A stretch of DNA of 64,000 nucleotides. Origin: Adenanthera pavonina. Taxonomy: Eukaryota > Streptophyta > Magnoliopsida > Fabales > Fabaceae. The notes under the pieces are model-generated. The model was not told the origin of the DNA and did no database searches. It saw nothing but the letters and a program-made list of their open reading frames with translations. Position numbers and translations under genes: made by a program. Below are positions 12,661 to 24,140 of the stretch, in pieces. Position 1 is the first letter of the stretch. Every line of letters starts with the position of its first letter. Location of the stretch: positions 16,230,001-16,294,000 of the forward strand of contig JAIVEN010000014.1 in NCBI GenBank assembly GCA_026686845.1, written 5' to 3'.

Positions 12661-14244
12661 ATAACAATGTTGGCTTAGCGCTGTACGTCCCATGCTAAAC
12701 AATATTCTGACCATCCAGAAAAATTCTAACCCCCTTGCATTTGCGAGAGGGTTGCTCTACCTCCAGAAGCAAGTTGGTGGAAGAGCTTATGAGCATGTTT
12801 GGTTTTCAGTTTGTAAACTTAAATTGAAATAAAATGAAGTTTTGATAAAAGTAAATTTATTGTAATATAATTTATATTTGGATGTTTTTTATTGTAAAGG
12901 TAAGTTTGACAAAATAATTATAAGACAAAAGTCATTTGTAAACTAAAGTAACTTATTTAGTTCATTGGCTAAAAATACGTTTAGAGATAAAAGTACTTTT
13001 ATAGAAAAATATTTTAAAATGAGACACAGACACACAAAATTAGCCAAAAGAATGTTTGCAAATGTACCTTTACTGGACAAAAATGATAAACCAAACTGAC
13101 TCTATATTGTTACTTCTCTTATCTAATTTCATTTGCTAATATTTACCCATTACTTTGTATTGCACTATTACTGGAACTCATTTCAGTGTCTATCGTGAAT
13201 ATTTTGTCATTGGTGATCCGTTGATGGTCATTGATAAACGAAAACTTAAACAAGGAAAAGCCTTTAGGGGAAGACAGATAAAATGTCATAAGACCCCAAA
13301 AGTTGAACCCCCCAAAAAACAGGTTCAATTTGGAATGAGGAAATATATTACCTGACCAAAATACCTTTGGCGTTAAGGCCTATCCATATATTTCGTAATT
13401 TATGTGGGAAATTTTCTATATGATGATCAGTATTTGGGACTTTCTTGTTTTGAAAATTGTAGAATAAGGTCCATTCTATTTTAAAGGTTGACATTCATTG
13501 CAGATGCTATCTAGGGGTAGAGCTGCTAAAATGTGAAGGCAGTGAATCCATTCTCAAATCCCTTTGGCATCACTCAGATGCGGTCATGTGCTGCTCTTTA
13601 AAGGTTATTTTCTTTATCATCTTCAACTTGACGTTACAACTTTCTCCTGTGTATATCAGTTCTATACTGTATAGCTTTTATTCGATATTTCCAGGCATTA
13701 TCCACTTTTACATTTGCTAATCAAGCTGGACTCGACATGCTTGAGACAACCTTGGTTGCTCTTCAAGACATCACTCTGGAAAAAATCTTTGATGACAATG
13801 GAAAGAAAACGCTGTGCTCTGAGTTCCCTCACATAATGCAGCAGGTATATCGCATTTCTATGAGACTGATGAAAGTAAATTTCTGGTTGGTTCTGATTAG
13901 AGGAAAGGGTGCAAAATGTGGGAACCGCATGCTTTACACAAGTTTCTATCGTTGTTGTGTTGCGTTCAGGATAAAATTTAGATACCATGCATGTCTTTAC
14001 TATCTCTGCTGGGAGCATAGTTATCTATTTGGGAGATAATTGAATATCAGATATCGGCGCTTTCCCATTCTAAAGAGGTATTGTTATGATGATGCAGGGC
14101 TTTATGTGCATGCAAGGTGGTATCTGTTTATCCAGCATGGGGAGGCCTGTGTCCTACGAGAGAGCAGTGGCATGGAAAGTGTCGAACGAAGAAGAAACGG
14201 CCCACTGCATATGTTTCATGTTCATCAACTGGTCTTTTGTCTGA
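7748..14244 (+). CDS. ATHB-8: Class III HD-ZIP transcription factor, ATHB-8/ATHB-15 clade (18 exons)
   Basis: Nuclear transcription factor of the family controlling vascular, meristem and leaf-polarity development. Exons: 7748-7965, 8495-8654, 8751-8851, 8949-9039, 9384-9479, 9567-9680, 9771-9854, 9962-10117, 10195-10269, 10401-10507, 10583-10775, 11195-11380, 11561-11641, 12004-12138, 12258-12583, 13504-13603, 13695-13844, 14098-14244. They sum to 2520 nt, 839 aa, normal for the family. Domains: homeodomain about 16-76 (IKVWFQNRR), leucine zipper about 77-120, START about 155-370, C-terminal MEKHLA about 690-839 ending in INWSFV. Motifs such as SLNNTQNGP, LESDG.DDVTLLVN and QGFMCM favour ATHB-8 over ATHB-15; neighbouring genes agree. 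ATG 7748 is chosen (ATG 7751 follows directly). Intron 12 is GC-AG. Intron 15 holds a TC microsatellite and a MITE. Regulated by miR165/166 through the exon 4/5 junction. Confidence 0.95.
9029..9393 (+). promoter_or_regulatory. miR165/166 target site, split by intron 4
   Basis: Eleven bases at 9029-9039 (CTGGGATGAAG) and ten at 9384-9393 (CCTGGTCCGG) join on splicing into the HD-ZIP III miR165/166 site, encoding part of QMPGMKPGPDS in the START domain. Against the known miR166 sequence I count two mismatches at the miRNA 3' end and two G-U pairs. The expected cleavage bond, opposite miRNA positions 10-11, falls exactly between 9039 and 9384. Confidence 0.93.
11381..11560 (+). other. GC-AG intron (intron 12 of the HD-ZIP III gene)
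   Basis: Exon 12 ends GAA GAG at 11380 and the intron begins GCAAGT, a strong GC-type donor. It ends AAACAG before TTC ATG GAA at 11561. Family alignment (HEEFMEVIKLE) requires this junction. The nearest GT, five bases downstream, would break the frame. Confidence 0.85.
12626..12656 (+). repeat. (TC)n microsatellite in HD-ZIP III intron 15
   Basis: About 15.5 TC dinucleotides start 43 bases after the exon 15 donor. Likely length-polymorphic. Confidence 0.95.
12790..13102. mobile_element. MITE in HD-ZIP III intron 15
   Basis: The left end GAGCATGTTTGGTTTTCAGT and the reverse-complemented right end GAGTCAGTTTGGTTTATCAT are similar imperfect inverted repeats. Three-base duplications TAT flank both sides (12787-12789 and 13103-13105). 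The interior is AT-rich and non-coding. The three-base duplication points to PIF/Harbinger or a related group. It explains much of the length of this 920-bp intron. Confidence 0.5.
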
Positions 14245-15694
14245 CACCTTGAAAAAAAAAAAAAAGAGTATATAGGATCTATCTAGGAAAATAGAGGGTA
14301 GAGCAAGGGTAGTATCTTCCTCTGCATATGTACTTGGAAGAATTTGTAGAATGTTACATACAATACCGTCTTAATTTTTGGTTATCAGTTCCTATATTCC
14401 ATTATGCCTCTTGGGTCTTGGTGCATTATTCTCTATCTTTCCCTTTTGGCGTTGTTGAAGGACCCAGTGGACGAGGGCACCGTATTTCTTTGTCCTAATT
14501 CAATTCAGAGGCTGTAGATAACAGATTAAGTTTATCATGCGGGAGGCAGCGTTCGTACAGTGCAACTGCAAACGTGGGTGGCAATTTTAGGACAGTTGAA
14601 GAACTGAATCAGATTTTATTGAAAGATTGCATTCAACGAGTGTACGTACTCCTAAATTGTTCATTCCAAGGCTGAAACAAGGGACCCCATAATGATAGCT
14701 ACACCGAACTACCCTTTGGTAACGAATCTCATGATCATTAATATGGATCATCACCTGTCAAGATTTGTCATTTTCTATCAAGGAACCTTTGATCAACCTT
14801 TGCTAACTTCTCAAGATTCGATTAAGCTTAAAAAAAAAATTAATAAACTTCCGTCCTCTAAATTAATTAAATAATTAATCATATATTATTTAAATAATTA
14901 TTTTTAAACAAATCAAATGACAATTAGCACCATCAATAATATAAAATCAAGTTAAGTTGAGCCTTAATTGGGGAGAAGCACTCGCAATATAGTTTTTTAA
15001 GATTTTTTTTTTTGTCGAAATCAGGGTATCCACCATCGAACACGGTGATTAATTCCCTCGCTGGATTCGAATAGTTTTTGAAGATTTTGTCTTACCTAAC
15101 GAGAGTGATAAGTCTTATATACTGAACAACTATTTGTAAAATAACAATACTGTTTTTCCTCAAAAAAAAAAAAGAGTCTATGTTTTAGCTATATCAATCT
15201 AATTAAAAAGGTCTACGAGGTCATTCTTAAAATTGTAGACTTTTAGATTCAATGCTCACCTCTCATCCAAATTTAAAGTTTTTTCTATTATTTTTTAAAT
15301 TAAAATGTTATTTTAAAAAGAAAATAATGTTTTGAAAAATATTTTATGTTATATTCAGCTTCTATTAAAATAGAAATATATAAAAATTTTAAACGTAAAA
15401 TAAAAAAAAATATAATCTTCTAATGTTAACTTAAACAATCCGGATTTTAAGATGAGCATTCCATTTTGAAATCCATTCTTTATTTAAGGCTGGGGTAACT
15501 TTGGTGTTTTGGAACTCAGGCCCTGACGGATAATTATTCTTGGGAATGAAACGATGAAAACCTAGTTCATCTCTAAAAACTTGTTATATATTATTTAAGG
15601 TTGGGGTATACTACTATATTTTCGACATTATCAACTAGAATGTAAGGTGACCCTAGAAAATCTCTTTAATAATATAAATAGTTAAAGTGGATCC
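14245..15694. other. 3' flank of the HD-ZIP III gene and intergenic DNA
   Basis: The first few hundred bases are probably the 3' UTR of the HD-ZIP III gene. Further on the DNA is AT-rich. A short stretch near 15010-15130 resembles dispersed plant repeat DNA. No gene is seen. Confidence 0.5.
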
Positions 15695-16253
15695 TGTAAC
15701 ATCCCAAATTTTTATACCTAGATTATTATGCATAAGGATATAGTAGGGTAAGGAAAATATTAGGTTCTTAATTGTGATTGAGTTTCCTAAAGCTCTTAGA
15801 AGGAAATATGTTTGACCATTGAATATAATTAGTTTCAATTTTTTTACAAAAATTAAATGATAATTTTGAAATTAATATGAGAAAATGTTATAAGATGCCA
15901 AAATGCAAAAAATTGTGGAATGTAAAATCAAAGAAAAAGCTTATATATGGATAATATAAAGGCATTCTAGTTTAAAAGAAAATTTTTCTCTCTAATTCTT
16001 TTTAGACATGCCTAAAGAATATTTTAAGGAAAAAAATGTGTCTCTCTCTTAGCTAGGATTGAAGAGGTAAAAATGGAATTTTAGTATGCCATTTATGATG
16101 TTATGAGATCGATGTCAAAGAAATGATGTCATGAATTTATGGAAGCAAGGAGAATGACTTGGAAGGCAAGTTGAGGAACTTGATGGCCACATTTTGAAGG
16201 GCCTATATACATCCTCCCACCTCCTTCAATCCTCAGAGTCACAATTGACGTGA

Positions 16254-16288
<35 letters not shown>

Positions 16289-19200
16289 ATGACATGAGAG
16301 AGGAAGAGAGGAAAGAAAGAAAAGAGAAAAGAGAGAAAGAAAGAAAGAAGGAAAGGGAAGAGGAAAAAGAAGTAAGGGAAAACTAAAAGAGGAATGAAAG
16401 AATTGGAGTAAGGAATCAAGACAAAGTTATGTAAGAGAGTGCAGATTAAGGCAAATATTAAAGAAATAATAAAGTTATGAGGTAGTGACTTGTACTACTC
16501 TTACATTATTACAAAATTTTTATGTTGAATGGCATATGTTTATGAGTGATTGGTATGTTTTAAATATTTATTTGGATATCCTATTTATGTTATGATGTAG
16601 TTATGCCAATATTTTAAAAAGTATCATAGATTTTATGTGATTATTTTGCAAAGATTATAAAATGTTTCTAATGTTTTCAAAGTTAATGTAATAATATGAT
16701 TGTATGTACAATATTGTTACTGAGATATCCAATCTCACCCCCAATATTCCAAATGCTAGGAATAAGTTTTTTAAAGAGTAGGAGTGTGAACCAGAAAGAA
16801 TAATAGAGAAAAGGCTAGTTTAGAAACTACTTTTTTAAGAAATGGTTGTTTAGGAACATTTTCTGTATTGATGGAACTATTCGTGCTTTATTGATATGTA
16901 TAAATTCATATTATTACCCGAAAATTTAGTTGGCTATATTTCCATGCACCTTTATGTGTTAGCTTCCATGTGATACTATATGAATGTATATTGAATTTAT
17001 ACAATAATAGAAATAGATGTTTTTGTAAGATGGTGTAAATTTAAAAGCAATTTGATATACTGGTGTTTTGAACGAATTCCTAGTTCAATAACAGTAGTAT
17101 CACCGTGAAAAGTTTGCATGTTTTGAAATTAGATAGATAAAACTTTCTTATGATATAAAGTTTGAACATTTTGGCTTTAAATGTGGGAAAAAATGATATA
17201 TCAAAGTTGAGGTTGTGAAACTAGATAATTTATTGGAGCGAATTTTGAATAATAAATTTTTTAGAATAAATTATATTGTTTCACTCAATGAAAGTCTAGT
17301 TTGTTTTTTTTTTCATACAATTCAAAATATAAGCTATTTTTAGAAATGTGAACCGCTATAAAATGATTTTTAAAAAATTAGTTATGAATTTTTTAAAATT
17401 GTTGCACAAGTGTGCAAAAGTAGCATGATTCCATGCAAAAGTAGCAATGTTCAAGTTAAGTTCAACTTTTTTAAAGATCAAATTTTTAGACTACGTAAAA
17501 TTTATATTCATGGGAAAAATAAAGGAATGTAAGATGTAACAGATTCCATGTATTTATATACAATTAATGAGTTACACTATACATGATTTATGAATAATTT
17601 AGCTCTATACTTTTTATATTTTATATTATTCATTTTAATCAAATATAAAAATAGATACTTAACTAAAATTAATTCACAATTAAGATAAAATAGGTACAAT
17701 TAGTTCACTTTGTCAAGATGTGTCATAATTAACTAAAATTAATAGTACACTACTAAGTTCAATAATGTAATGACCTCAATTACTAAATTCTAAAGGACTC
17801 AATTGAATGGTACATGACTAAAGGAACCAAGATCAGAAGAAAGAATCAAAATTAAGAAAAAAGAAGAAGAAGTAAGATAAAAAGCATCATGTCGCGGTGA
17901 GGAATAGTGGCACCGTGGTAGACAAGCTTGGGTTGGGTTTTGGCCCAATTCAGTAAGCACTTATGTTGTGGCGAGTTTAAGTGGTGCCATAGCGTAAGTC
18001 ATGTGATCTGTTAAAACTAGAAGTCAAATTAGACACCAGAGAAGAGGAAAAATGAAGCAAAACAGAGGTGATTTGCTAGAGTTTCATATTTCCAGCTTTG
18101 GGGGTTCGATTTTTGGCATTGGAAAGTTCAAATCTTGTTGGTAAGCCACCCCTTAACTCTCCTATCTGTTTCTCTTCAAGTTTTACTAAAAAATTTTCAT
18201 GGTTTTAGTTAGGGTTTCAATTTGGTTATGTTCCCACCGATTAAATTATATTTAAACGTGTTCTAGAAGTATTGTTGGACGTTTCTATGGCTTGAGTAGT
18301 GATTGGTATATTTCCCAAACCCTAACCCTTAAATATTGATATCTTTGGGAATTTGAACTTGTGGTGATACGATTGTAGTTCTATGAGTTATTTTGGATAT
18401 TTTGATGTATGGGTATACCTTGGATTGCTTTGTTACAACCGATTGGTGCTTGAGATTGATGATTGTGTATATCAAGGATTGGTAAATTGTGATGGTAATG
18501 AGAATTTGATTATGTATAGGTTGAGATACTACTCAATTGGGATGTCTTGACTCTAGATTGTATTTGGAAAGCTTTAAATTGGTGGTGGTTGCTCTTGTTG
18601 GCCTACCAAGGTATCGAATGGGTTACAAGGTTGAGGTAATTGGGGTGTCTTATCTTATGTTGCTGTTCAATTATACACACACACACATATATATATAGCT
18701 AATCCTTTTTTATATCATGATATGCATGCTTGTTGCATTATGTTATATCTTTTTCATATCATGATATACATTTAGTACAAATTATGGATATTTCTTTTCA
18801 TATCATGATATTTATAGTTAGACGGCTAGTAAGTTCTATATGCATACTATATATTGTGCTAATATGGTTATTGATGACAATGAACATAATATATGTATGT
18901 ATGTCAGGATTGAATGTCAACATGTAGTAGTGATTATGCACTCTATGACTTCTCACATACGATCTTATGGCACGCTAGTAATATAGAAGATAGTATATGT
19001 TGTTATGTTAGCATGTATTGGGTATTGTCACATATTATGCATCAGTGGGACATATGTTTGGGTGACAATACTCTATATATCACGTGGTATACTAATCCGC
19101 TAAATAGTACACATGACCTTGTGTTCAAGCCATGCGGGTTATGTTATTATAGTCACTAAATAGTCGTCTTATCGCTGGGAGACTCAGGTGGCTATGAATT

Positions 19201-20540
19201 GGGGTACACATTCTCTAAATAGCCATCAATTCGAGTGGTTTAAAGGAAAGGGAGTCATGATCCAACCTTTAGTGCATTAACTTTTAGCCGGGTTAAGACT
19301 ATTGGAATGAGAGCTGGGTGATGAATCCAGAATCGACCATCACGAGTCATTAGAAGGAAGCCACTGGTTAAGGTTACCTTGTCATAGTAACTAGCTCAAA
19401 GTTCTAATTGTGTATTGATAGAACCAGTGTCTGCATATCATGTATATTGCATTCGAATTGGTTATGGTAATGAACATTTTATGAGAGCATGTTCTATTAT
19501 TTGTGCATATTCCTATGTATGTACCCCTAGTTAGTAGAACATATGTCAGACCCCATGACTAACAATTCATTGGTGAAGGATCCAACTCTAACAAAGAGAA
19601 AACCAAGGAAGGCCTGAGCAAGGAGGATTGAGAATACTCATGGGTGTTGGGGTTGATCCCCTTCTTGATATTATCTTATTTATGTTATTAGTAAAGTATC
19701 ATTTGTACTATGTGTAACGTTATGTCTTCCTAATTTATCTCCAATATTCTAGGGTCGAATCATAGCGTGATCTCTCTTATACTCTTTATGTTTGGTTTTC
19801 GACTTTTTATATGTTAATGGGCCTATGGTTATGTTAGTGATGTGATGAATACCAATTATGTTCTAGGTGTGGTATGTGATATTTCCAATCTCTAATGTTT
19901 GATTGTGTTGGACTTGAGATGGATAACAACAAGCCTCTTTAGGTACGTATGTCTTGTTTGTGAGCTGGTATGAATATTGGACTATTGGTGTATAAAATGG
20001 ACATATAGCCCATTACTTGATTTGGGGTTTAAGGGGGTTAAAACTCTGAGAAGAGGTTTCTTCAGGTTGAAACATTTTTAGATGAATTCCTTGTATTGGA
20101 TATAACCTGCAGGAAGTGCCTATGGATGCTAATTGCCCATCTGTGGCAATTGGAGATTTTTTTTTGTTTTGGTAAAAAAGTAATCAATATGGTTTCGGGT
20201 GTCCAAATTCTTTATACAAAGGTGTTTTGAGGTATGATTTGTGTCAAAGGTTAGAATAGGAATAGAGTGACCTGTAGACTTTGGAATTGAGTCAATCAAA
20301 TGTTAGAGCGTGAAATTATGCACTTCAAACATTCGTCAAGCGCGTCAGCAAACTGTTGATGTAGGTTCTATCATTGGCACTGCAGCACCATAGCCCCATT
20401 CATCTCAGGTTCCATCTCTTTTTCCTCTAAGAACGCCCTCACCGCGGCGCTACAGTGCGTGGCTGCGGTGCCAACCTATTAGTTGGTTTTCCTTTCCCTG
20501 TTTTGGGCATATTTAGGGTTGGTGAGTATAGAATGTTACA
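15695..20540 (+). mobile_element. Long terminal repeat of a decayed LTR retrotransposon
   Basis: The block opens with TGTAACATCCCAAATTTT, a classic start of long plant gypsy LTRs, and closes with GAATGTTACA, giving short inverted ends TGTAACA/TGTTACA. A degenerate initiator-Met tRNA primer-binding site follows three bases later. At about 4.8 kb the LTR is long, as in Del/Tekay chromoviruses, or has grown by insertions. No reading frame of note is present. No second LTR or target duplication is visible, so the left edge is inferred from sequence style only. Confidence 0.5.
16257..16284 (+). repeat. (AG)n microsatellite
   Basis: Fourteen AG units are followed by an imperfect purine-rich tract to about 16390, inside the decayed LTR. 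Confidence 0.95.
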
Positions 20541-20543
20541 TGT

Positions 20544-20560
20544 TGATATCAGAGCAATGG
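20544..20560 (+). other. Degenerate tRNA-iMet primer-binding site
   Basis: TGATATCAGAGCAATGG matches the usual plant PBS TGGTATCAGAGCCATGG with two mismatches, both replacements by A. It lies three bases after the proposed LTR end, which supports that boundary. Confidence 0.65.
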
Positions 20561-20688
20561 TTTGAGCCACTGTTTCTCTTCTTGTGTGTCTAAGTTGGCA
20601 CTTTACTCATGTTGTGGTTATGTACTCTCATCCCTCCTTGGTTTCTTGTTAAGCTAGAATCTTTATATCTAATTTGTGTTGCTACTAT

Positions 20689-22570
20689 CACTACAAAAAA
20701 ATGCTCATTTAGTTACGGATTTTAGAGACGGATTAAAATCTGCCGTTATTAGAGATGAAAACAGAGACGGATGATGAATTTTTTTAGCAAAATAACTTTC
20801 TTTTATATTAAAAATAATGAAAAAATATTAGAGACTGAGTTTGAGACAAGTATATATTGTTTCTAATAAAATCCGTCTCTAAATCCATATCTAATAATGG
20901 GATAGAGACAGACTTAGTAACAACTAATTTTCCATCTCTAAAATAAAAAAATTCGTTTCTATATCCGTCTCTAAAAATATCCTATTATTTCTTAAAAATT
21001 CTTTAATATTTAGAGATGAATTTTGTGACGGATGTTTTTAATTTATTGTGATAAATAAAAATTTGTCACTAAATCTGTCTCTAATTTTTTTTAGATGGAT
21101 TTATATACGTATTTTTAATGAATGTAACAATAGATGTTTTGCCCTAAATCTGTCTCTAATATCTATTTAAAGATGAACTTAGAGACGCATTTGTAATGAA
21201 TGCAGCAACAGGTACCTTGTCTGTCTCTAAATTAGTCTCTAATTCACATTTAGAGACGAATTTAGATACGGATTTTTTTTTTAAATTACTTCAATTTTAT
21301 ATAGTATTATTTTTTAATATTGTAGTATGTTAATTTAAATTTTGAGAGATATTTTCAAATTTTGAATTTTTTTTAAATATTATAATATGTTAAATGGACT
21401 AAACCCCTGAGTTAACTAATTTAAGTTAAGTGACTTATATTTTTAATCATATTAAAGGACATTTCAAAAAGCAACCTTAAGTTAAACCACAAGAATCCTA
21501 AAACCTAATATTTTTTTTATTTTTTTAGGAGCATGCTTGATAGTTGATGGAAAAAGATTGAGAAATTAAGAATATAGGATGAAAATGAGAAATAAGAAAT
21601 GAAGGAGAGAGGAGATATATAGAGAACTTTGAGATTAGAAATAGTAAAATAAAATTAAAGGAAGTGTTGAAGTTTTAAGAAATTTTAGACTAAAAGAGAA
21701 CCTAAGCAATTTCATCATAGATGACATTTAATTGTCAAAGTAATTAACAAATATCTAGAATCAATTAATATTAAACAATATTTTTTATTTAATTAGTAAT
21801 TCATATGTTGATAAATTTTTTATATTGGATATGTTTGTAGAATTGATTAAAAAAAAATTATCTTTAATAATATCATTTGGTTTAAAATATCTAAGTAGAT
21901 TATCTTAATTTCATTAATTTATTTTACTTTGAATTAATAAGTTAATTTTTAGTTCTATTTCATGTTAATAATTTCAAAATATTCTGACAACAATAAATTT
22001 ATTATAAACTTATTAATCATTAATTCTTTTTAAATTAACCTTCTTTTAAGAATTTACATATACATTTTAAAATTAAAGTTAAAAGTAATAATAATATTAA
22101 AAAATAATCAAATCAAAATAAGATAAAATTTCAATCATTTTCCAATAGGAATACATAATTAAATTTAGGAGGTGTAAATAATAAAAGATATGTTCCTTTC
22201 GAAATTTAAAATGGATATATATAACACTTAACCAAGACTTCGGGTTAAATCGTGGACTGACATAAAACTCGATCATATATAGTCCCCTCCCACCTCTAAT
22301 ATATATTAAGCATATACATAATATAATTTATTAAATAATATAAGATACGATATATATATATTATATGATATGACTATACAAAAAATAACATAAAATAATA
22401 AAATATTAAAACATATGGATTATAAACATTATATATATAATTATTTTTATTTACAAATAAAAATTAAATTTAAAATTTGGCTAGGAAAATAATTTTTTTC
22501 TTGCCAAAGAAAAATAAATATATTTATAGAAAAATTATTTCAGATTTAAAAAAATATAATATAAATATTC

Positions 22571-22601
<31 letters not shown>

Positions 22602-23164
22602 AATAAAATATTTTATGATATTAATATTTGAAAATAAAACCTATGTGTATTTTTTAATAATATATTGACTTATAAATATATATGTTTATATATTAATATG
22701 GAGATAAATAATATATATTTAATATTACATATAAAAACTGCAGAAACATTTCAGCTCAACTAGTAAAATTGTGACTATAAAAATAATGGAAGTAAGAGGT
22801 CATGACTTCGAATCTGAGTGAGACACATTTGAAACCATTAATATGATGTGGCACCACAAATGACATGATAGTGATGTGGCGCTGATGACTATATTCTATC
22901 CTTATTAATTTATTTGATTATTTTTAACAATTTTGATAACAAATTTTGATTGAGATTGGAGATAAATTTGTTTTATTTAGAGATGAAATAAATTCATCTC
23001 TACATAGAGATGGATGAGTTAATCCGTCTCTAATTATTTAACGATGCCACTTTTAGAGATGACTTAAATGTTGTTTCTAAATCCCCCTTTAACAGATTAG
23101 AAATAAATTTTAAGTTATTTAGCGACAGATTTTAAGTATCTCTAAATATTTTTTTTTTGCAGTA
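20689..23164. mobile_element. Non-autonomous CACTA (En/Spm) DNA transposon, nested
   Basis: The left end CACTACAAAAAAATGC is a canonical CACTA terminus. The right end reads ...TTTTTTTTGCAGTA, that is TACTGCAAAAA in reverse complement, with decayed terminal bases. Three-base TAT duplications flank both sides (20686-20688, 23165-23167). Both subterminal zones (20720-21290 and 22970-23130) carry many copies of TTAGAGACGGA-like motifs in both orientations, the expected transposase-binding subterminal repeats. The 1.6-kb centre is AT-rich with no transposase. The length is 2476 bp. It sits between the PBS and the gag remnant of the older LTR element. Confidence 0.8.
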
Positions 23165-23167
23165 TAT

Positions 23168-23343
23168 GTATAGGTGACTTACGGCTCAGCGTGGTAGACC
23201 TAATAACGATGAACTCTTGAGAGAGATACATGCAATGATCACTAGGTTGAGTGACCACGTCCAGAGTTAGGAGGAGGCAATTGACAAGATGCAAGAAAGA
23301 ATAGAACAAGAAGAATATGTGGAACTTGAGGAAGAACCTTAGG
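23168..23343 (+). pseudogene. Degenerate gag N-terminus of the decayed LTR element
   Basis: The + frame containing RGRPNNDELLREIHAMITRL and then EEAIDKMQERIEQEE reads like the charged, coiled-coil start of a plant gypsy Gag. It is broken by TGA near its start and TAG codons at about 23267 and 23341. Its place, some 130 bp after the PBS once the CACTA insertion is discounted, fits Gag. No pol follows. It is clearly non-functional. Confidence 0.4.
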
Positions 23344-24140
23344 GAGATGCTGAAATATATGTTGTTGAGTAGGATAGGCCCACGAATTAGCAGATAGAGA
23401 CTTTTGGGCTAGGTTGAAAGCCCAAACGAATGATAGCTTGTTTTGGGCCGTGGAGTCGGATAAAAGGCACCATTGAGCATAAGAAAGTAGGGTTGGGCAA
23501 TCCCTACTCAGCAAAATATTACTATCTTTAAATTAGAGCCCACGAGGGAGGATTTGAAGCGTGGTAATTGCTAAGAACACAGGATGTGGGGCAAGAAAGT
23601 CATAAAACCAAAGTGGAGGTTCAGGAGATTATAACTCGAGCAATTGGAGATCCTAACCTTCTACCTGACCTATTTAATTTTTGGAAAAGCTACAGATTTT
23701 CCATGCACTATAAAAAGACCTTTTGAACAATTGTCAAAGACAGACAACTCCTCTTTAAATTAACCACACTAGACACGTCAAACATGATCTAAATCCAAAC
23801 TCAGCCACCAACCAACTTCTTGACGGTGTCAAGTCACCACATTACAATCGTCCTCCATCTAGACAACTACATCTTTCTCGATCGATTAACTTTCAGGAAT
23901 CCAGATTTGGAACTTGACAACTCTACTATGGCTCTAGTTGAGATCATGTAACAAATTTCATCTACAGGATGATGAATTTTGTTTCTGTTCTAGTAACTTT
24001 ATGTATTTGTGTGAATCGGTTTTTGCCATTCTCACCATTATACCTTTCTCAAGTGTCATGAAGCCTGATCATCATTTAGACTGTATTGTCGAGCCCTTGT
24101 TCCCAGGCACTTTACATTTATTTCATCTTTTCTAGCTTAT
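23344..24140. other. Degenerate DNA, possibly more of the decayed LTR element
   Basis: The + strand shows short protein-like stretches such as FWARLKAQTNDSLFWAVESD interrupted by stops. These could be decayed Gag, but I cannot assign them. No intact gene is present. Confidence 0.3.

Noticed and set aside
12351..12698. Plus-strand 115-codon ORF starting MGNTKSVMTM
   Set aside because: It is the frame of HD-ZIP III exon 15 running into the intron and TC microsatellite, not an independent gene.
15010..15130. tRNA-like box (GGATTCGAATAG)
   Set aside because: No A box, no cloverleaf stems at proper spacing; looks like dispersed repeat DNA.
16129..16419. Minus-strand ORF rich in Phe, Leu and Ser
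   Set aside because: Low-complexity translation of the GA-rich tract in the decayed LTR.
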